Source: Candidatus Cryptobacteroides aphodequi (GTDB taxonomy: Bacteria; Bacteroidota; Bacteroidia; Bacteroidales; UBA932). Taken from it: a stretch of 40,345 nt of DNA. Each line of letters opens with the position of its first letter. Within the stretch, counting starts at the first letter, position 1. Both the position numbers and the translations under genes were made by a program. Location of the stretch: assembly GCA_018065265.1 (NCBI GenBank), contig JAGHTP010000051.1:1-40345 (forward strand), written 5' to 3'. Shown piece after piece: positions 9,398-18,064 of the stretch. The notes under the pieces were generated by a model. The model had not been told where the DNA came from, did no database searches, and saw only the letters and a program-made list of their open reading frames with translations.

Positions 9398-10690
9398 ATG
9401 ATGAATTATCTCTTCACGTCGGAGAGTGTCTCCGAAGGTCATCCCGACAAGGTCGCTGACCAGATTTCAGATGCAATTCTTGATGAATTCCTGCGCCAGG
9501 ACTCCTGCGCGCACGTAGCCTGTGAAACCTTCTGTACCGCAGGGCTTGTGGTAGTGGGTGGCGAAGTCCGCTCAGAGAACGCCTATGTGGACATACAGGA
9601 AACCGCGCGCCGCGTCATACGCCGCATAGGCTACACCAAGAGCGAGTACGGGTTCGACGCCGACTCGGCCGGAATCATCTCCACCATTCACGAACAGAGC
9701 GCCGATATCAACCGCGGTGTTTCACGCGAGGACGCCCTTGCACAGGGTGCCGGCGACCAGGGCATAATGTTCGGCTATGCCTGCCGCGACACGCAGGAGT
9801 ATATGCCGTTCGCCCTCTCGCTTTCGCACAAGCTTCTGCTCGTGCTTTCCGACATCCGCCACAACCACAGCGAGCTGATGCCCTACCTGAGGCCCGACGC
9901 CAAGAGCCAGTTCACCATCGAATTCTCCGCCAAGCACAAGCCCTTGCGCGTGCACGCGATTGTGCTCAGCACCCAGCACGACGAGTTCGACACCGATGAG
10001 GCGATGCGCAAACGCATCGAAGAGGACGTTCGCAACATTGTGCTCCCCAGGCTCATTGCCAGCCTGCCCGCAGAGACCGCGGCACTTTTTGACGGCAATT
10101 TCATCCTTCACGTCAACCCTACCGGCAAATTCGTGATCGGCGGGCCTGCCGGCGACACCGGTCTTACTGGACGCAAGATTATCGTTGATACCTATGGCGG
10201 CCGTGGCGCCCACGGTGGCGGCGCATTCTCCGGAAAGGACCCTTCGAAAGTTGACCGCAGCGCCGCATACGCAGCAAGGCATATCGCCAAGAACCTCGTG
10301 GCGGCAGGCGTTGCCGACGAAGTGCTGGTCCAGCTTGCCTACGCCATCGGCGTGGCTCGTCCGGTGAGCATCTTTGTGGAAACTTACGGCAGCGAGGCGC
10401 CCGCTCTCAAAGAGCGTTTCGGTGGAGATGAGGCCGCACTCAACGCCTTCATCGCTTCGAAGATCGATGAGCTCTGGGACCTCCGCCCGGCAGCAATCGT
10501 GGAAAGATTCGGCCTCAAAATGCCTATCTACGAGGTTACGGCTTCATACGGCCATATGGGACGCGAGCCTTTCGTACGCGACGAGCGCATACGCCGTCCC
10601 GACGGCAGCTGGGAGACCGTTCCGGTCCAGTTCTTCGGCTGGGAGAAGCTCGATATGGTGGATGAAGTCCGCAAGTCCATCCTCGGCTGA
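9398..10690 (+). CDS. metK: S-adenosylmethionine synthase
   Basis: Makes S-adenosylmethionine from methionine and ATP in the cytoplasm. The 430-residue product has the family hallmarks: [20 protein letters not shown] near the N-terminus, [12 protein letters not shown] for ATP/methionine binding, and the P-loop-like [19 protein letters not shown]. Two adjacent ATGs exist (9398 and 9401); either gives an N-terminus close to that usual for MetK, and neither has a Shine-Dalgarno site. The leader appears to be a SAM-II riboswitch ending at the first ATG. Length is slightly above the usual 380-400 but typical of Bacteroidota forms. It ends 27 nt from the convergent miaA. Confidence 0.98.
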   Translation: MMNYLFTSESVSEGHPDKVADQISDAILDEFLRQDSCAHVACETFCTAGLVVVGGEVRSENAYVDIQETARRVIRRIGYTKSEYGFDADSAGIISTIHEQSADINRGVSREDALAQGAGDQGIMFGYACRDTQEYMPFALSLSHKLLLVLSDIRHNHSELMPYLRPDAKSQFTIEFSAKHKPLRVHAIVLSTQHDEFDTDEAMRKRIEEDVRNIVLPRLIASLPAETAALFDGNFILHVNPTGKFVIGGPAGDTGLTGRKIIVDTYGGRGAHGGGAFSGKDPSKVDRSAAYAARHIAKNLVAAGVADEVLVQLAYAIGVARPVSIFVETYGSEAPALKERFGGDEAALNAFIASKIDELWDLRPAAIVERFGLKMPIYEVTASYGHMGREPFVRDERIRRPDGSWETVPVQFFGWEKLDMVDEVRKSILG

Positions 10691-10717
10691 AACGCCGCGA
10701 CCTCACACAAAACAGGG

Positions 10718-11533
10718 TCAGACTTCGACCCAATGAATCTTTACGCCTGACCGCTCCATTCCGCGGAACCAGGTCATCTGGCGTTTTGCGAACTGATGTA
10801 TGGCCGTGGCAAGAAGGGTGCGCATCTGCGCGAACTCCAGCTCGCCCAGCACATACTGCGTAACGAACTTGTATTCAAGGCCGTAGGATATGAGCGTCGC
10901 GGCCGGGACACCCGAAGCCAGAAGGGTGCGCATCTCTTCGACCATACCGGAGGCGAGCCTTTCGTCGAGCCGCGCGTCAATGCGGCGGTTACGCTCTTCC
11001 CTTTCCACCAGCGTGCCGATGAAAAAAACTTTTCCGGGCAGAGCGGGATTGGCCGCGCATACCTGGGAGTCGCTGCGCGATTCGTCGCTCAAGGGGCGTT
11101 TCGTCTCGAAATCGTACCCTGCCGTGACGGCCGAGATGTACAGCCCGGTGCCGCCGCACAGGACGGGAACGCGCCCGCGGGAACGGATATCGGCCCAGGC
11201 GGCGCTGAAATCTTCCTGGAAGCGGTGGACGTTGTACTGCTCGCCCGCGTCGGCTATGTCTATGAGGTGATAGGGCACGTCGCCGTACTCTTCGAGGTCC
11301 TTGCCCGTGCCTATGTCCATTCCGCGATAGACCTGGCGGCTGTCGGCCGATATGATTTCGCCGCCGAGCGCGCGTGCCAGTGCGACCGCATAGCGCGTCT
11401 TGCCCGAAGCCGTGGGGCCGAGCACGCACACGAGGTCGTACTCCCCTGCCGCGATGGCGGCCTTCAGCTCCTGAATATCAACGACTTCAGGCTCGGGAAG
11501 AGGTGCGGGAACGGGCTTGCGGCTCTTGGACAT
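10718..11533 (-). CDS. miaA: tRNA dimethylallyltransferase, short form lacking an internal segment
   Basis: Adds a dimethylallyl group to A37 of tRNAs that read UNN codons. The P-loop (GPTASGKT, ~40-47), DSRQVYRGMDIGTGK, YHLID, PVLCGGTGLY and the C-terminal HQFAKRQMTWFRGMER are all present. The product is only 271 residues although it has a ~30-residue N-terminal extension. The stretch that normally follows the GY(D/K) after GGTGLY, with the D...RAIRAIE insertion or swinging domain of ~50 residues, is missing: the sequence passes from AVTAGYDFETKRPL through a short linker to VFFIGTLVEREERNRRI. The frame is uninterrupted and I found no remnant in other frames. It is last in the long minus-strand run, 11 nt after smpB. 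Identity is certain; full activity is not. Confidence 0.93.
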   Translation of the reverse strand: MSKSRKPVPAPLPEPEVVDIQELKAAIAAGEYDLVCVLGPTASGKTRYAVALARALGGEIISADSRQVYRGMDIGTGKDLEEYGDVPYHLIDIADAGEQYNVHRFQEDFSAAWADIRSRGRVPVLCGGTGLYISAVTAGYDFETKRPLSDESRSDSQVCAANPALPGKVFFIGTLVEREERNRRIDARLDERLASGMVEEMRTLLASGVPAATLISYGLEYKFVTQYVLGELEFAQMRTLLATAIHQFAKRQMTWFRGMERSGVKIHWVEV

Positions 11534-11544
11534 AGCGATATCTG

Positions 11545-11994
11545 TTATGAGCGCTCGAGTTCACGGCGCAGGTCATTTTCCTTGATGGTCTGGCGTTTGT
11601 CGTACTCTTTCTTGCCTTTTGCAAGAGCTATGTGAAGCTTGGCAAAACCGTTTTCGGCGATATAGGCTCGCACAGCCACGATTGTGAGTCCCTTCTGTTT
11701 GTCGGCCTGGGCCAGATGCCGCAGTTCCTTCTTCGTCAGGAGGAGTTTGCGGTCGCGCAGAGGTTCGTGCCCACCCCAGGAGCCCCAGAAATAGGTGGCT
11801 ATGTTCATTCCGCGCACGTAGAGTTCGCCGCCGGAAAAATAGCAGTATGCGTCCTGCAGCGAAGCCTTTCCGGCGCGGAGGCTCTTTATCTCCGTGCCGA
11901 CCAGCACTATGCCGGCATCATACTCCTCGAGGAACTCGTAATCGAACGAAGCCCTCTTGTTGTTAATCTTGACTTTGCCTGAAGGACGTGCCAT
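11545..11994 (-). CDS. smpB: SsrA-binding protein SmpB
   Basis: Partner of tmRNA in trans-translation, which frees stalled ribosomes and tags the incomplete peptide. The 149-residue product shows the family pattern: [30 protein letters not shown], and the basic C-terminal tail [20 protein letters not shown] that sits in the mRNA channel. Length is normal. It starts 1 nt after the stop of the DUF456 gene and precedes miaA by 11 nt, so translation is probably coupled. No tmRNA gene was recognised in this window. Confidence 0.97.
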   Translation of the reverse strand: MARPSGKVKINNKRASFDYEFLEEYDAGIVLVGTEIKSLRAGKASLQDAYCYFSGGELYVRGMNIATYFWGSWGGHEPLRDRKLLLTKKELRHLAQADKQKGLTIVAVRAYIAENGFAKLHIALAKGKKEYDKRQTIKENDLRRELERS

Positions 11995-11995
11995 A

Positions 11996-12472
11996 CTAGC
12001 GGAAAAGGTATGAGAAAGTGTAATATGTCATCACTCCGGAAGCGATGAGCTTGACTCCGGTGGTGAGGATAAAACCGAGGAAAGCGCCTATGGCGGCCTT
12101 GATGGAAGTTCCCAGGTCGCTGTCGGCTACGATGAGCTCGCCTATGAAGGCGCCCAAAAGGCTTCCGGCTATCATTCCGATAGGAGTGAAGAAAATACCT
12201 GCGAAAAGACCTATCATCGCACCTGTCGAAGCGGCCTTGTGCCCACCGGTCACCCTTGTGAGCGCAGCAGGAACCACATAGTCTATGAGGGTGAGGCCAA
12301 TGACGATGGCAAGCCACACGCCAAGGAACGTCAGGGACATCTCAGCCTTGTCCGAGAAAAAGACGAAAAGCAGAGATACCCAGTTGAGCGGAGGACCCGG
12401 GATGCCGGGGAATATGCTTCCGAGGAAGCCGAGAACTGCGGCAATTATTGCCAGAATTGCAAAAACGTCCAT
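11996..12472 (-). CDS. DUF456 family membrane protein
   Basis: A 158-residue, very hydrophobic protein with about four to five membrane segments and the Gly/Pro-rich signature of DUF456: [15 protein letters not shown] near residue 25 and a repeated [22 protein letters not shown] stretch in the middle, split here by small residues. Family function is unknown; such proteins sit in the inner membrane. It lies between trmB (1 nt) and smpB (1 nt) in a run of translation-related genes, which says little about its role. Confidence 0.88.
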   Translation of the reverse strand: MDVFAILAIIAAVLGFLGSIFPGIPGPPLNWVSLLFVFFSDKAEMSLTFLGVWLAIVIGLTLIDYVVPAALTRVTGGHKAASTGAMIGLFAGIFFTPIGMIAGSLLGAFIGELIVADSDLGTSIKAAIGAFLGFILTTGVKLIASGVMTYYTFSYLFR

Positions 12473-12473
12473 T

Positions 12474-13283
12474 TTACTTCTTGTTTGGCTGATGCGAAAA
12501 AGAGCGGCGCGGGCCTTCCAGTTCGCGCCAGAGAGCGGTGTCGAACTCTTCAGGATGCACGTACGGGCCTTCTTTATCGATCACGAATGACATATATGTA
12601 ATCTTGTACCCCTGTTCGAGGAACATCTTTTCGTAGAAGGTCTGCACTTCCCGTGCCACTGACGGAATGTCACCGGACGAGAGCGGATCTTCACCGTAGA
12701 GGTCGGTCGTGCAGCACTGGACCTTCAGACCGTTGGCACGGCACACGGCGGCCGTGTACTCGTGAAGGAAGCGGCTGTCGGTCTTCAGATGCACTTTTCC
12801 GCCCGGCTTGAGAATTTGGCGGTAACGCTCGAGGAAAAGAGGCGAAGAAAGTCTCGAATTCTCGCTTTTCATCTGCGGGTCGGAGAATGTCAGCCAGATT
12901 TCATCCACTTCTCCGGGGGCGAAAAGAGCTGTGAGGAACTCTATCCTCGTGCGGAGGAAAGCAACGTTCCCGAGACCCTCGGCCGTGGCGGTCTTTGCGC
13001 CGCGCCACAGACGCGCTCCCTTGATGTCAACACCGACATAGCAGCTGCCGGGATTGCGGCGGGCAAGGTCAATGGTGTATTCACCCTTGCCGCAGCCAAG
13101 TTCCAGGACGAGCGGACATTCCTGCCCGGCCCCGCCGAACATGGTCTTCCTCCAGTTACCTTTCACCGGATGGTCCGTAAGAGCGAAATACCCGCCCTCA
13201 CCCAGGATGTCCGAAGCCGATGGCTGCAGAAGGCAGCTGAATGTCTCGTTCTCGGCGAACTTGCGCAGTTTATCGTGTCCCAT
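12474..13283 (-). CDS. trmB: tRNA (guanine-N7)-methyltransferase
   Basis: Makes m7G46 in the tRNA variable loop using SAM. The 269-residue product has the class I SAM-binding motif LELGCGKGEYT, the acidic VGVDIKGARLWRGAK, and DEIWLTFSDPQ, which replaces the more usual FPDPW motif as is typical of Bacteroidota TrmB. An N-terminal part of ~50 residues (MGHDKLRKFAEN...) precedes the Rossmann fold, common in this phylum. The start overlaps the end of the gldH-like gene by 14 nt, and the next gene (DUF456) begins 1 nt after its stop. Confidence 0.95.
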   Translation of the reverse strand: MGHDKLRKFAENETFSCLLQPSASDILGEGGYFALTDHPVKGNWRKTMFGGAGQECPLVLELGCGKGEYTIDLARRNPGSCYVGVDIKGARLWRGAKTATAEGLGNVAFLRTRIEFLTALFAPGEVDEIWLTFSDPQMKSENSRLSSPLFLERYRQILKPGGKVHLKTDSRFLHEYTAAVCRANGLKVQCCTTDLYGEDPLSSGDIPSVAREVQTFYEKMFLEQGYKITYMSFVIDKEGPYVHPEEFDTALWRELEGPRRSFSHQPNKK

Positions 13284-13710
13284 TTTTCTTGCTTTTCAAT
13301 CCAAGGCCGCAGAAACCCTCGGGCGCTCCGGCCAGTCTGACAGTTATGGTCCATTCCCCCGCTTCGGGCAGAATCACGCCGCTGCGGTAAGCGAACACCC
13401 GGCCCCGGGCCCCTCCTCCGTCGGCATAGACGGTTTCGGCCAGCGCGGCGGAATCCTTCGCGGAAGGCGCATACCAGCGCACATCCATCTCCAGCGGCGA
13501 TTTTGCTCCATGTGCAACGGCGCGCAGTTCGTCCGAGCGGGTATAGAACGAAAGGTCGTATATATTCAGCGTATCCGACACCGGAAAGACGAACGAGTAA
13601 ACGGCGTCAGGTGCATCCTCCGCCCGCACGAAGACTTCGTAACCCGAAGGCTCCGAACAGGCACAGCACAGAAGCGCTGCTGAAAGCAGGATGGCGGCCG
13701 TCCTCCTCAT
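13270..13710 (-). CDS. GldH-like lipoprotein
   Basis: A 146-residue lipoprotein: short signal with lipobox LCCAC (Cys18) followed by a compact beta-rich domain. I infer a GldH-type protein from place and shape. In Bacteroidales a GldH-family lipoprotein commonly follows the PSP1/RicT gene, and the C-terminal GEWTITVRLA...GLGLKSKK resembles the family's final strands (RLxxGxxxxxGxGxxI). GldH belongs to the gliding motility set in Flavobacteriia, but non-gliding Bacteroidales keep it, so motility is not implied. It begins 3 nt after the ricT stop and overlaps trmB by 14 nt. Sequence similarity is weak by eye. Confidence 0.55.
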   Translation of the reverse strand: MRRTAAILLSAALLCCACSEPSGYEVFVRAEDAPDAVYSFVFPVSDTLNIYDLSFYTRSDELRAVAHGAKSPLEMDVRWYAPSAKDSAALAETVYADGGGARGRVFAYRSGVILPEAGEWTITVRLAGAPEGFCGLGLKSKKNGTR

Positions 13711-13713
13711 TCC

Positions 13714-14886
13714 CTATTGTTCCTTGGGAGCTTTTGCCGACTCCTTTCCTCCTTTGCCACGGCCGTGCGAATGGCGCGAACCGCGGTTCTTTTTCTTCTT
13801 TGGCGAATCGAAACGCGAGATGCTTCCCTCGCCCACCGCCGTCACGAATTCGGGCGATGCGGCCAGGGGCTCCTGGCGAAGCGATTCGGGTTTCTCGCCA
13901 CGACGGTTCATCTCAAGAACCTCGTACACGTCGTCGGCCGTGAGGGGGAAGAGCTGAGCGTCCGAAGTCTTGTCGTACGAGAAATACATAGTCTCGGCAA
14001 GGATATCGGTCTTGCGCAAATAAGCCAGACCGTCTTCGAACTCGAGCGGGCCGTTCAGGCGAGGAATTCTCGACTGTGCGTCCATATAAGTGGGCACCTC
14101 GTAGTTGATGCAGCACTTGAGCTTTCCGCACTGACCGGCGAGTTTCTGGGGATTCAGCGAAAGGTCCTGGCAGCGCGCAGCCGATGTGGATATGCTGCGG
14201 AACAGCGTTATGTGCGAAGCACAGCACAGTCCTCTTCCGCACACACCGAGGCCGCCTATGAGGCCGGCTTCCTGGCGTGCGCCAATCTGCTTCATCTCAA
14301 TCTTTATGCGGAACTCTTCTGCGAAGACCTTGATGAGCTGACGGAAATCGACCCTGCCGTCGGCGATGTAGTAGAATATGGCCTTGGTGCCGTCACCCTG
14401 GAACTCGACGTCTCCGATCTTCATCTCCAGGCCCATCTGGGCCGCGATCTTGCGGGCTTCGATCATCGTCTCCTGCTCGCGGGCGGTGGCTTCCCTCCAT
14501 TTGTCTATGTCGTTCTGGCGGGCCTTGCGGTAAATCTTCTTGAATTCGGAGGTTTCGGGATCGATCCTCTTTGCCTTCATCTGGCGGAGGACCATAGGCC
14601 CTTCGAGGGTGACGATGCCCAGGTCGCAGCCGCTCGTCGCCTCAACCACAACCTTGTCGCCGACCCTGATGCTCTGGCCGGAGTCGTTGCGGTAGAAGCC
14701 CTTGCGCGTGTTCTTGAAACGCACTTCGTATATGTCGCCGTGCTCCAGCGCGGGAACACCCTTGAGCACGTTGTAGTCCGAGAGCTTGCAGCAGCCTTCC
14801 TTGTACTCTATGCCGGAATCGCCTTCTGGCGAGGGCGTGTGCACAACACAGCCGCGGAAGCAGTCGTATGTAATCTTTTCGTTCAT
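13714..14886 (-). CDS. ricT: PSP1-domain protein RicT (YaaT)
   Basis: Homologue of RicT/YaaT, which in Bacillus forms the Fe-S-containing Ric complex that stimulates RNase Y processing; its role in Bacteroidota is unproven. The core has VRFKNTRKGFYRND early on, the PSP1 region (~180-290) and the Cys-rich GVCGRGLCCASH...CGKLKCC, which can bind a cluster. A low-complexity basic tail (KKKKNRGSRHSHGRGKGG) ends the 390-residue protein and may touch RNA. I chose the ATG at 14886, which forms an ATGA overlap with the holB stop; the frame could extend 27 nt further upstream within holB. It is followed by the gldH-like gene after 3 nt. Confidence 0.92.
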   Translation of the reverse strand: MNEKITYDCFRGCVVHTPSPEGDSGIEYKEGCCKLSDYNVLKGVPALEHGDIYEVRFKNTRKGFYRNDSGQSIRVGDKVVVEATSGCDLGIVTLEGPMVLRQMKAKRIDPETSEFKKIYRKARQNDIDKWREATAREQETMIEARKIAAQMGLEMKIGDVEFQGDGTKAIFYYIADGRVDFRQLIKVFAEEFRIKIEMKQIGARQEAGLIGGLGVCGRGLCCASHITLFRSISTSAARCQDLSLNPQKLAGQCGKLKCCINYEVPTYMDAQSRIPRLNGPLEFEDGLAYLRKTDILAETMYFSYDKTSDAQLFPLTADDVYEVLEMNRRGEKPESLRQEPLAASPEFVTAVGEGSISRFDSPKKKKNRGSRHSHGRGKGGKESAKAPKEQ

Positions 14887-15872
14887 TTTGAGGATATATA
14901 TAAGCGATCGCAAAGATCGGTGAATATTATTTTGGGTGCAACGTTGCGGCCTATCAGGTCGTCAGCGCGCGAAACAGCATCGAGAGCGGCGCGTGGAAAC
15001 TTGCGCGGGAGCCTCCCGGCAAGAGCGCGGTCAGCCTGCGGAACCTGTGCGGCAAGGCCATCCAGCCCCTGCTGGCAAAGGAAAATGCCGCGAAGGCGCT
15101 CCGAAAGCGAAGCGCAGAAAGAGCGCATCTTCTCGCGCGAAGGCAGAGCGGCGGCTTCGTCACTCTCAGCGAGCGCGGCGCCAAGGTCGTGCGCGGCAAG
15201 CGCTTCCAGAAGAGCGGTGCATATTCCTTCGTACAGAGCGTCCTGCCCTGCGGAAGAACTCCGCTCAGCGGGGGCTATGCGAATCCTCTGGCAGCGTGAA
15301 TAGATAGTTGGCAGCACCGATTCGGGCGAGTGGCTGATGAGCACGAACTGCGTCTTCACCGGGGGCTCCTCGATGGCCTTGAGCAGACGGTTCGCCGCCT
15401 CGCGGTTCATCTTTTCGGGCAGATACACCACCACGGCACGATAACCGCCTTCAAGCGCTGAAAGGCCGAGGACATCGAGCAGGCGCTTCGACTCGTCCAC
15501 CTTGATCATAGCGGTTTTGCCCTCTATCCCGAGAGCTTCCTGAAGTTCGGCTTCGGTAAAGGACTCGTTCCCGGAGAGAAGGGCTCTCCATTCGGATAGG
15601 TAATCCAGCGAAGTGCCGTTGTTCACGGGGAACACGTAATGTACGTCAGGGTGGATATGTTTGGCTATCTTGTTGCAGGAAGGGCAGTTATGGCAGGCTT
15701 CGTCGCCGGCGTTACGGCAGAAGAGGTGGCTCAGGAATGCGTGGGCGACCTTCATCGCCTCGCCTCCGTCATCCTCGTGAAGGAGGATGGCGTGCGGGAC
15801 TTTCCCGCTGCGGACCATTGAGCCAAGTGCTCCGGTCACAACTTCATTACCCGTTATGCCACTGTATGCCAT
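14883..15872 (-). CDS. holB: DNA polymerase III delta' subunit
   Basis: Clamp-loader subunit of 329 residues. The N-terminus (HAILLHEDDGGEAMKVAHAFLSHLFC) shows the degenerate P-loop expected for delta', which does not hydrolyse ATP. A four-Cys zinc module follows (CRNAGDEACHNCPSC), then HPDVHYVFP and KAIEEPPVKTQFVLISHSPESVLPTIYSRCQ, the conserved sensor region and SRC motif. The C-terminal third is poorly conserved. The ATG overlaps the polyprenyl synthase stop (TGATG), and the stop overlaps ricT by ATGA, so translation is tightly coupled on both sides. Confidence 0.94.
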   Translation of the reverse strand: MAYSGITGNEVVTGALGSMVRSGKVPHAILLHEDDGGEAMKVAHAFLSHLFCRNAGDEACHNCPSCNKIAKHIHPDVHYVFPVNNGTSLDYLSEWRALLSGNESFTEAELQEALGIEGKTAMIKVDESKRLLDVLGLSALEGGYRAVVVYLPEKMNREAANRLLKAIEEPPVKTQFVLISHSPESVLPTIYSRCQRIRIAPAERSSSAGQDALYEGICTALLEALAAHDLGAALAESDEAAALPSREKMRSFCASLSERLRGIFLCQQGLDGLAAQVPQADRALAGRLPRKFPRAALDAVSRADDLIGRNVAPKIIFTDLCDRLYISSK

Positions 15873-16843
15873 CAGGAATTACGTTCTGAATTGAACAAAG
15901 CTATCTGGGCGAGGAAGTCGCGCGCCTTCCCGGGCGAAAGCGGCTCGAGCGCGGCAACGGCCTCGTCGACATAGGCTTTCATCTTGTCGTAGGCGTATTC
16001 GACTCCCCTGCATGCGTGTACAAAGGCACATATTTCGGCGCAGTACTCCGGATGTTCGGGGATTGCGGCTACCATAGAGCGTATCTCCTTCTCGCGCGGG
16101 TGGTTTTCCATCGCACCGAGCAGGGGCAGGGTGATTTTCCTTTCCTTGAGGTCGATTCCCACCGGCTTGCCAAGGCTTTCGCCGCCTGAGTAGTCAAGAA
16201 TGTCGTCCTTGATCTGGAAGGCTATGCCCATAGCACGGGCATAGCGGCGTATGGCCTCTATCTGCTCCTTTGTCGCGTCGGCAGCGAGGGCTCCGCTCAC
16301 ACAGGCCGACTCAAAAAGCGAAGCGGTCTTGCAATAGATTATGCGATAATATGCCGCGAGATCCGTATCGGCCAGCGAAGCCTTCTCGAGCTGGAGCATC
16401 TCGCCTTCGGCAAGGTCGCTGAGGGTCTTCGTGAAGAGTTCCAGCACTTCCTGACGGTAACTGGTGCCTATGGCCAGTTTTACGGCGCGGGCAAGCCAGA
16501 AATCGCCCACCAGCACAGCGGAAGAGGCTCCGAGCTTCGCGGCAACCGTTGGTTCTCCGCGGCGCAGCGTGGCTCCGTCGGCAACATCGTCATGCAGGAG
16601 CGTGGCGTTATGCAGGAGTTCGACCGCAGCGGCATAAACCATACTGTCCGGCGTGCACACCGGCGAGCAGGCCCTGCAGCTCAAGAGCGTGAGCATAGGG
16701 CGCAGGAGTTTTCCGGAATGCCTGAGCACCCCGTCGTTGGTTTCGGCAAGAAGGCTGATATCCGTATCGAGAGCGGAATGTATCAGCTCCAACGTATGGT
16801 TCCAGTCTTCGCCAAGGAAGGATATTATCTGGTCGCGACTCAC
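15872..16843 (-). CDS. Trans-polyprenyl diphosphate synthase (IspB-like)
   Basis: Class I isoprenoid synthase that extends allylic diphosphates with isopentenyl diphosphate, probably to supply the side chain of menaquinone. The first aspartate-rich motif is LLHDDVADGATLRRGEPT (~83-99) and the second is KDDILDYSG (~215). An N-terminal GKLLRP substrate motif is also present. Length (323) is normal for long-chain synthases; chain length cannot be fixed from sequence. The start codon is GTG (16841-16843) and overlaps the TGA of the LOG gene (GTGA), a typical coupled start. It ends overlapping holB by 1 nt. Confidence 0.92.
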   Translation of the reverse strand: MSRDQIISFLGEDWNHTLELIHSALDTDISLLAETNDGVLRHSGKLLRPMLTLLSCRACSPVCTPDSMVYAAAVELLHNATLLHDDVADGATLRRGEPTVAAKLGASSAVLVGDFWLARAVKLAIGTSYRQEVLELFTKTLSDLAEGEMLQLEKASLADTDLAAYYRIIYCKTASLFESACVSGALAADATKEQIEAIRRYARAMGIAFQIKDDILDYSGGESLGKPVGIDLKERKITLPLLGAMENHPREKEIRSMVAAIPEHPEYCAEICAFVHACRGVEYAYDKMKAYVDEAVAALEPLSPGKARDFLAQIALFNSERNS

Positions 16844-17346
16844 TTTATTATTCTCTCCAATTCTTCGAGCGACTCGGGGAAGAACACCTTGCCGAGCGAT
16901 TCGGCCGGCATTGTCCCCTTCTGTACATAATGGTTCAGGAGAGCCTTGAGAGGCTCGTAGAAGCCGTCCTCATTCCAGGCAATCATACGGGTTTCAAGAA
17001 TACCCAGCTTCACAAGACAGAACGTGTCAGCGAACTCGTCAAGCGTGCCTATGCCTCCCGGAAGGGCTATTGCAAGCGCCACTCCGCTATGCATCAGTTC
17101 CTTGCGCTCGGCCATCGTGTCGGTCCAGATGAGTTCGTCGCAAAGAGGATTCTCAAGCCCCTTCATAAAACGCGGAATCACGCCTATGCAGCGTGCTCCA
17201 CATTCCTTAGCCGTGCGGCAGACAATGTCCATCGTGCCCTTTACGGTACCTCCGGACACTATGTCATAGCCGGCAGCACAGACGGCGCGGATAACCTTCC
17301 GCGCCGACTCTTCGTCTATTCCGGGTACAGCAGAACAGTAGAACAC
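16840..17346 (-). CDS. LOG family (TIGR00730-like) Rossmann-fold protein
   Basis: Resembles the lysine decarboxylase-like / LOG family, whose studied members are cytokinin riboside 5'-monophosphate phosphoribohydrolases; bacterial members may hydrolyse nucleoside monophosphates. The diagnostic PGGIGTLDE motif is present with a matching upstream GYDIVSGGTVKGTMD. I place the start at the GTG at 17346 (MFYCSAVPGIDEES, 168 residues), 19 nt after the OMP stop and behind a purine-rich AGGGCG. An ATG at 17427 is in frame but would overlap the OMP gene by 62 nt and add a tail not usual in the family. It ends in a GTGA overlap with the polyprenyl synthase. Confidence 0.82.
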   Translation of the reverse strand: MFYCSAVPGIDEESARKVIRAVCAAGYDIVSGGTVKGTMDIVCRTAKECGARCIGVIPRFMKGLENPLCDELIWTDTMAERKELMHSGVALAIALPGGIGTLDEFADTFCLVKLGILETRMIAWNEDGFYEPLKALLNHYVQKGTMPAESLGKVFFPESLEELERIIK

Positions 17347-17365
17347 CGCCCTGCGCCTTCCATCA

Positions 17366-18064
17366 TTAGAAGTACAGCGATACTGAGGCGGCAATTCCGC
17401 TGCAATGGGTCGATTGTGTAGTTGCATACATTTCCTTGACGCTCAGAGAAGCATCTCCGTCGTTGTTGAACATAGGACCCATATTCCAGAAGCACTTGGC
17501 GGAAACTTCCACAAAGTTGAACAGACGCACACCGAGACCGGCGCCGGCGCCATATTCAAGCTTCTCGATACCGTTCCACTCCGCGCCTTCCTCGACATCA
17601 TTCACCTTGTGGGTCTCGATGAGGCTCTGGCCGAGTTTGCTCTTTGCGGAAGCTATAGTCTCGGTAGTGATTGCATATCCGATATAGGGTTCGGCGAAAG
17701 CGAAGACGCCCAATGTTTCACCTCCGAAGGTCCAGCGGAGCTGAACCGGTATTTCAAGATAACCGGTACGGGAGTCGATGCGCACCTCTTCGATGTTCTG
17801 AGAAGCAATCTCAAGATTCTTCTGGAACGAAACACCCTTCATATTGTAAACGACACCGGGCACGACAGCCAGGCCGAAGGGCAGATCGATCTTGTAGAGA
17901 AGTCCGACGTGATACTGATCCACAGTCTTGGCCGTGAACATTTCGTCGTATGCGGTCTGAACATCGGTCGCGCCGGAAGTAAGACCGGCGGTGATACCGA
18001 GCTGTGCCGACGCACTTGTAGCGGCTAATAGCAGGACAGCTACTACTGCAATAATTCTTTTCAT
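17366..18064 (-). CDS. Outer-membrane beta-barrel protein (PorT-like / OMP_b-brl type)
   Basis: A 232-residue protein with signal peptide MKRIIAVVAVLLLAATSASA and a small barrel with alternating strands (GLAVVPGVVYNMKG, YLEIPVQLRWTFG, YGAGAGLGVRLFNFVEVSAK), ending SLYF with the terminal Phe of outer-membrane barrels. Probable 8-strand barrel; function unknown. The ATG at 18064 overlaps the trxA stop (ATGA). The frame stays open 135 nt further into trxA, but those residues lack any sense as a leader. A surface protein embedded between thioredoxin and isoprenoid genes is unusual. Confidence 0.83.
   Translation of the reverse strand: MKRIIAVVAVLLLAATSASAQLGITAGLTSGATDVQTAYDEMFTAKTVDQYHVGLLYKIDLPFGLAVVPGVVYNMKGVSFQKNLEIASQNIEEVRIDSRTGYLEIPVQLRWTFGGETLGVFAFAEPYIGYAITTETIASAKSKLGQSLIETHKVNDVEEGAEWNGIEKLEYGAGAGLGVRLFNFVEVSAKCFWNMGPMFNNDGDASLSVKEMYATTQSTHCSGIAASVSLYF

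Noticed and set aside
10715..10731. Terminator between metK and miaA
   Set aside because: GGGTC/GACCC is only a 5-bp stem overlapping the miaA stop and lacks a clear T-run, so I do not list it as a feature.
17347..17427. Upstream ATG start for the LOG family gene
   Set aside because: It would overlap the OMP gene by 62 nt and add residues unlike the family; the GTG at 17346 fits better.
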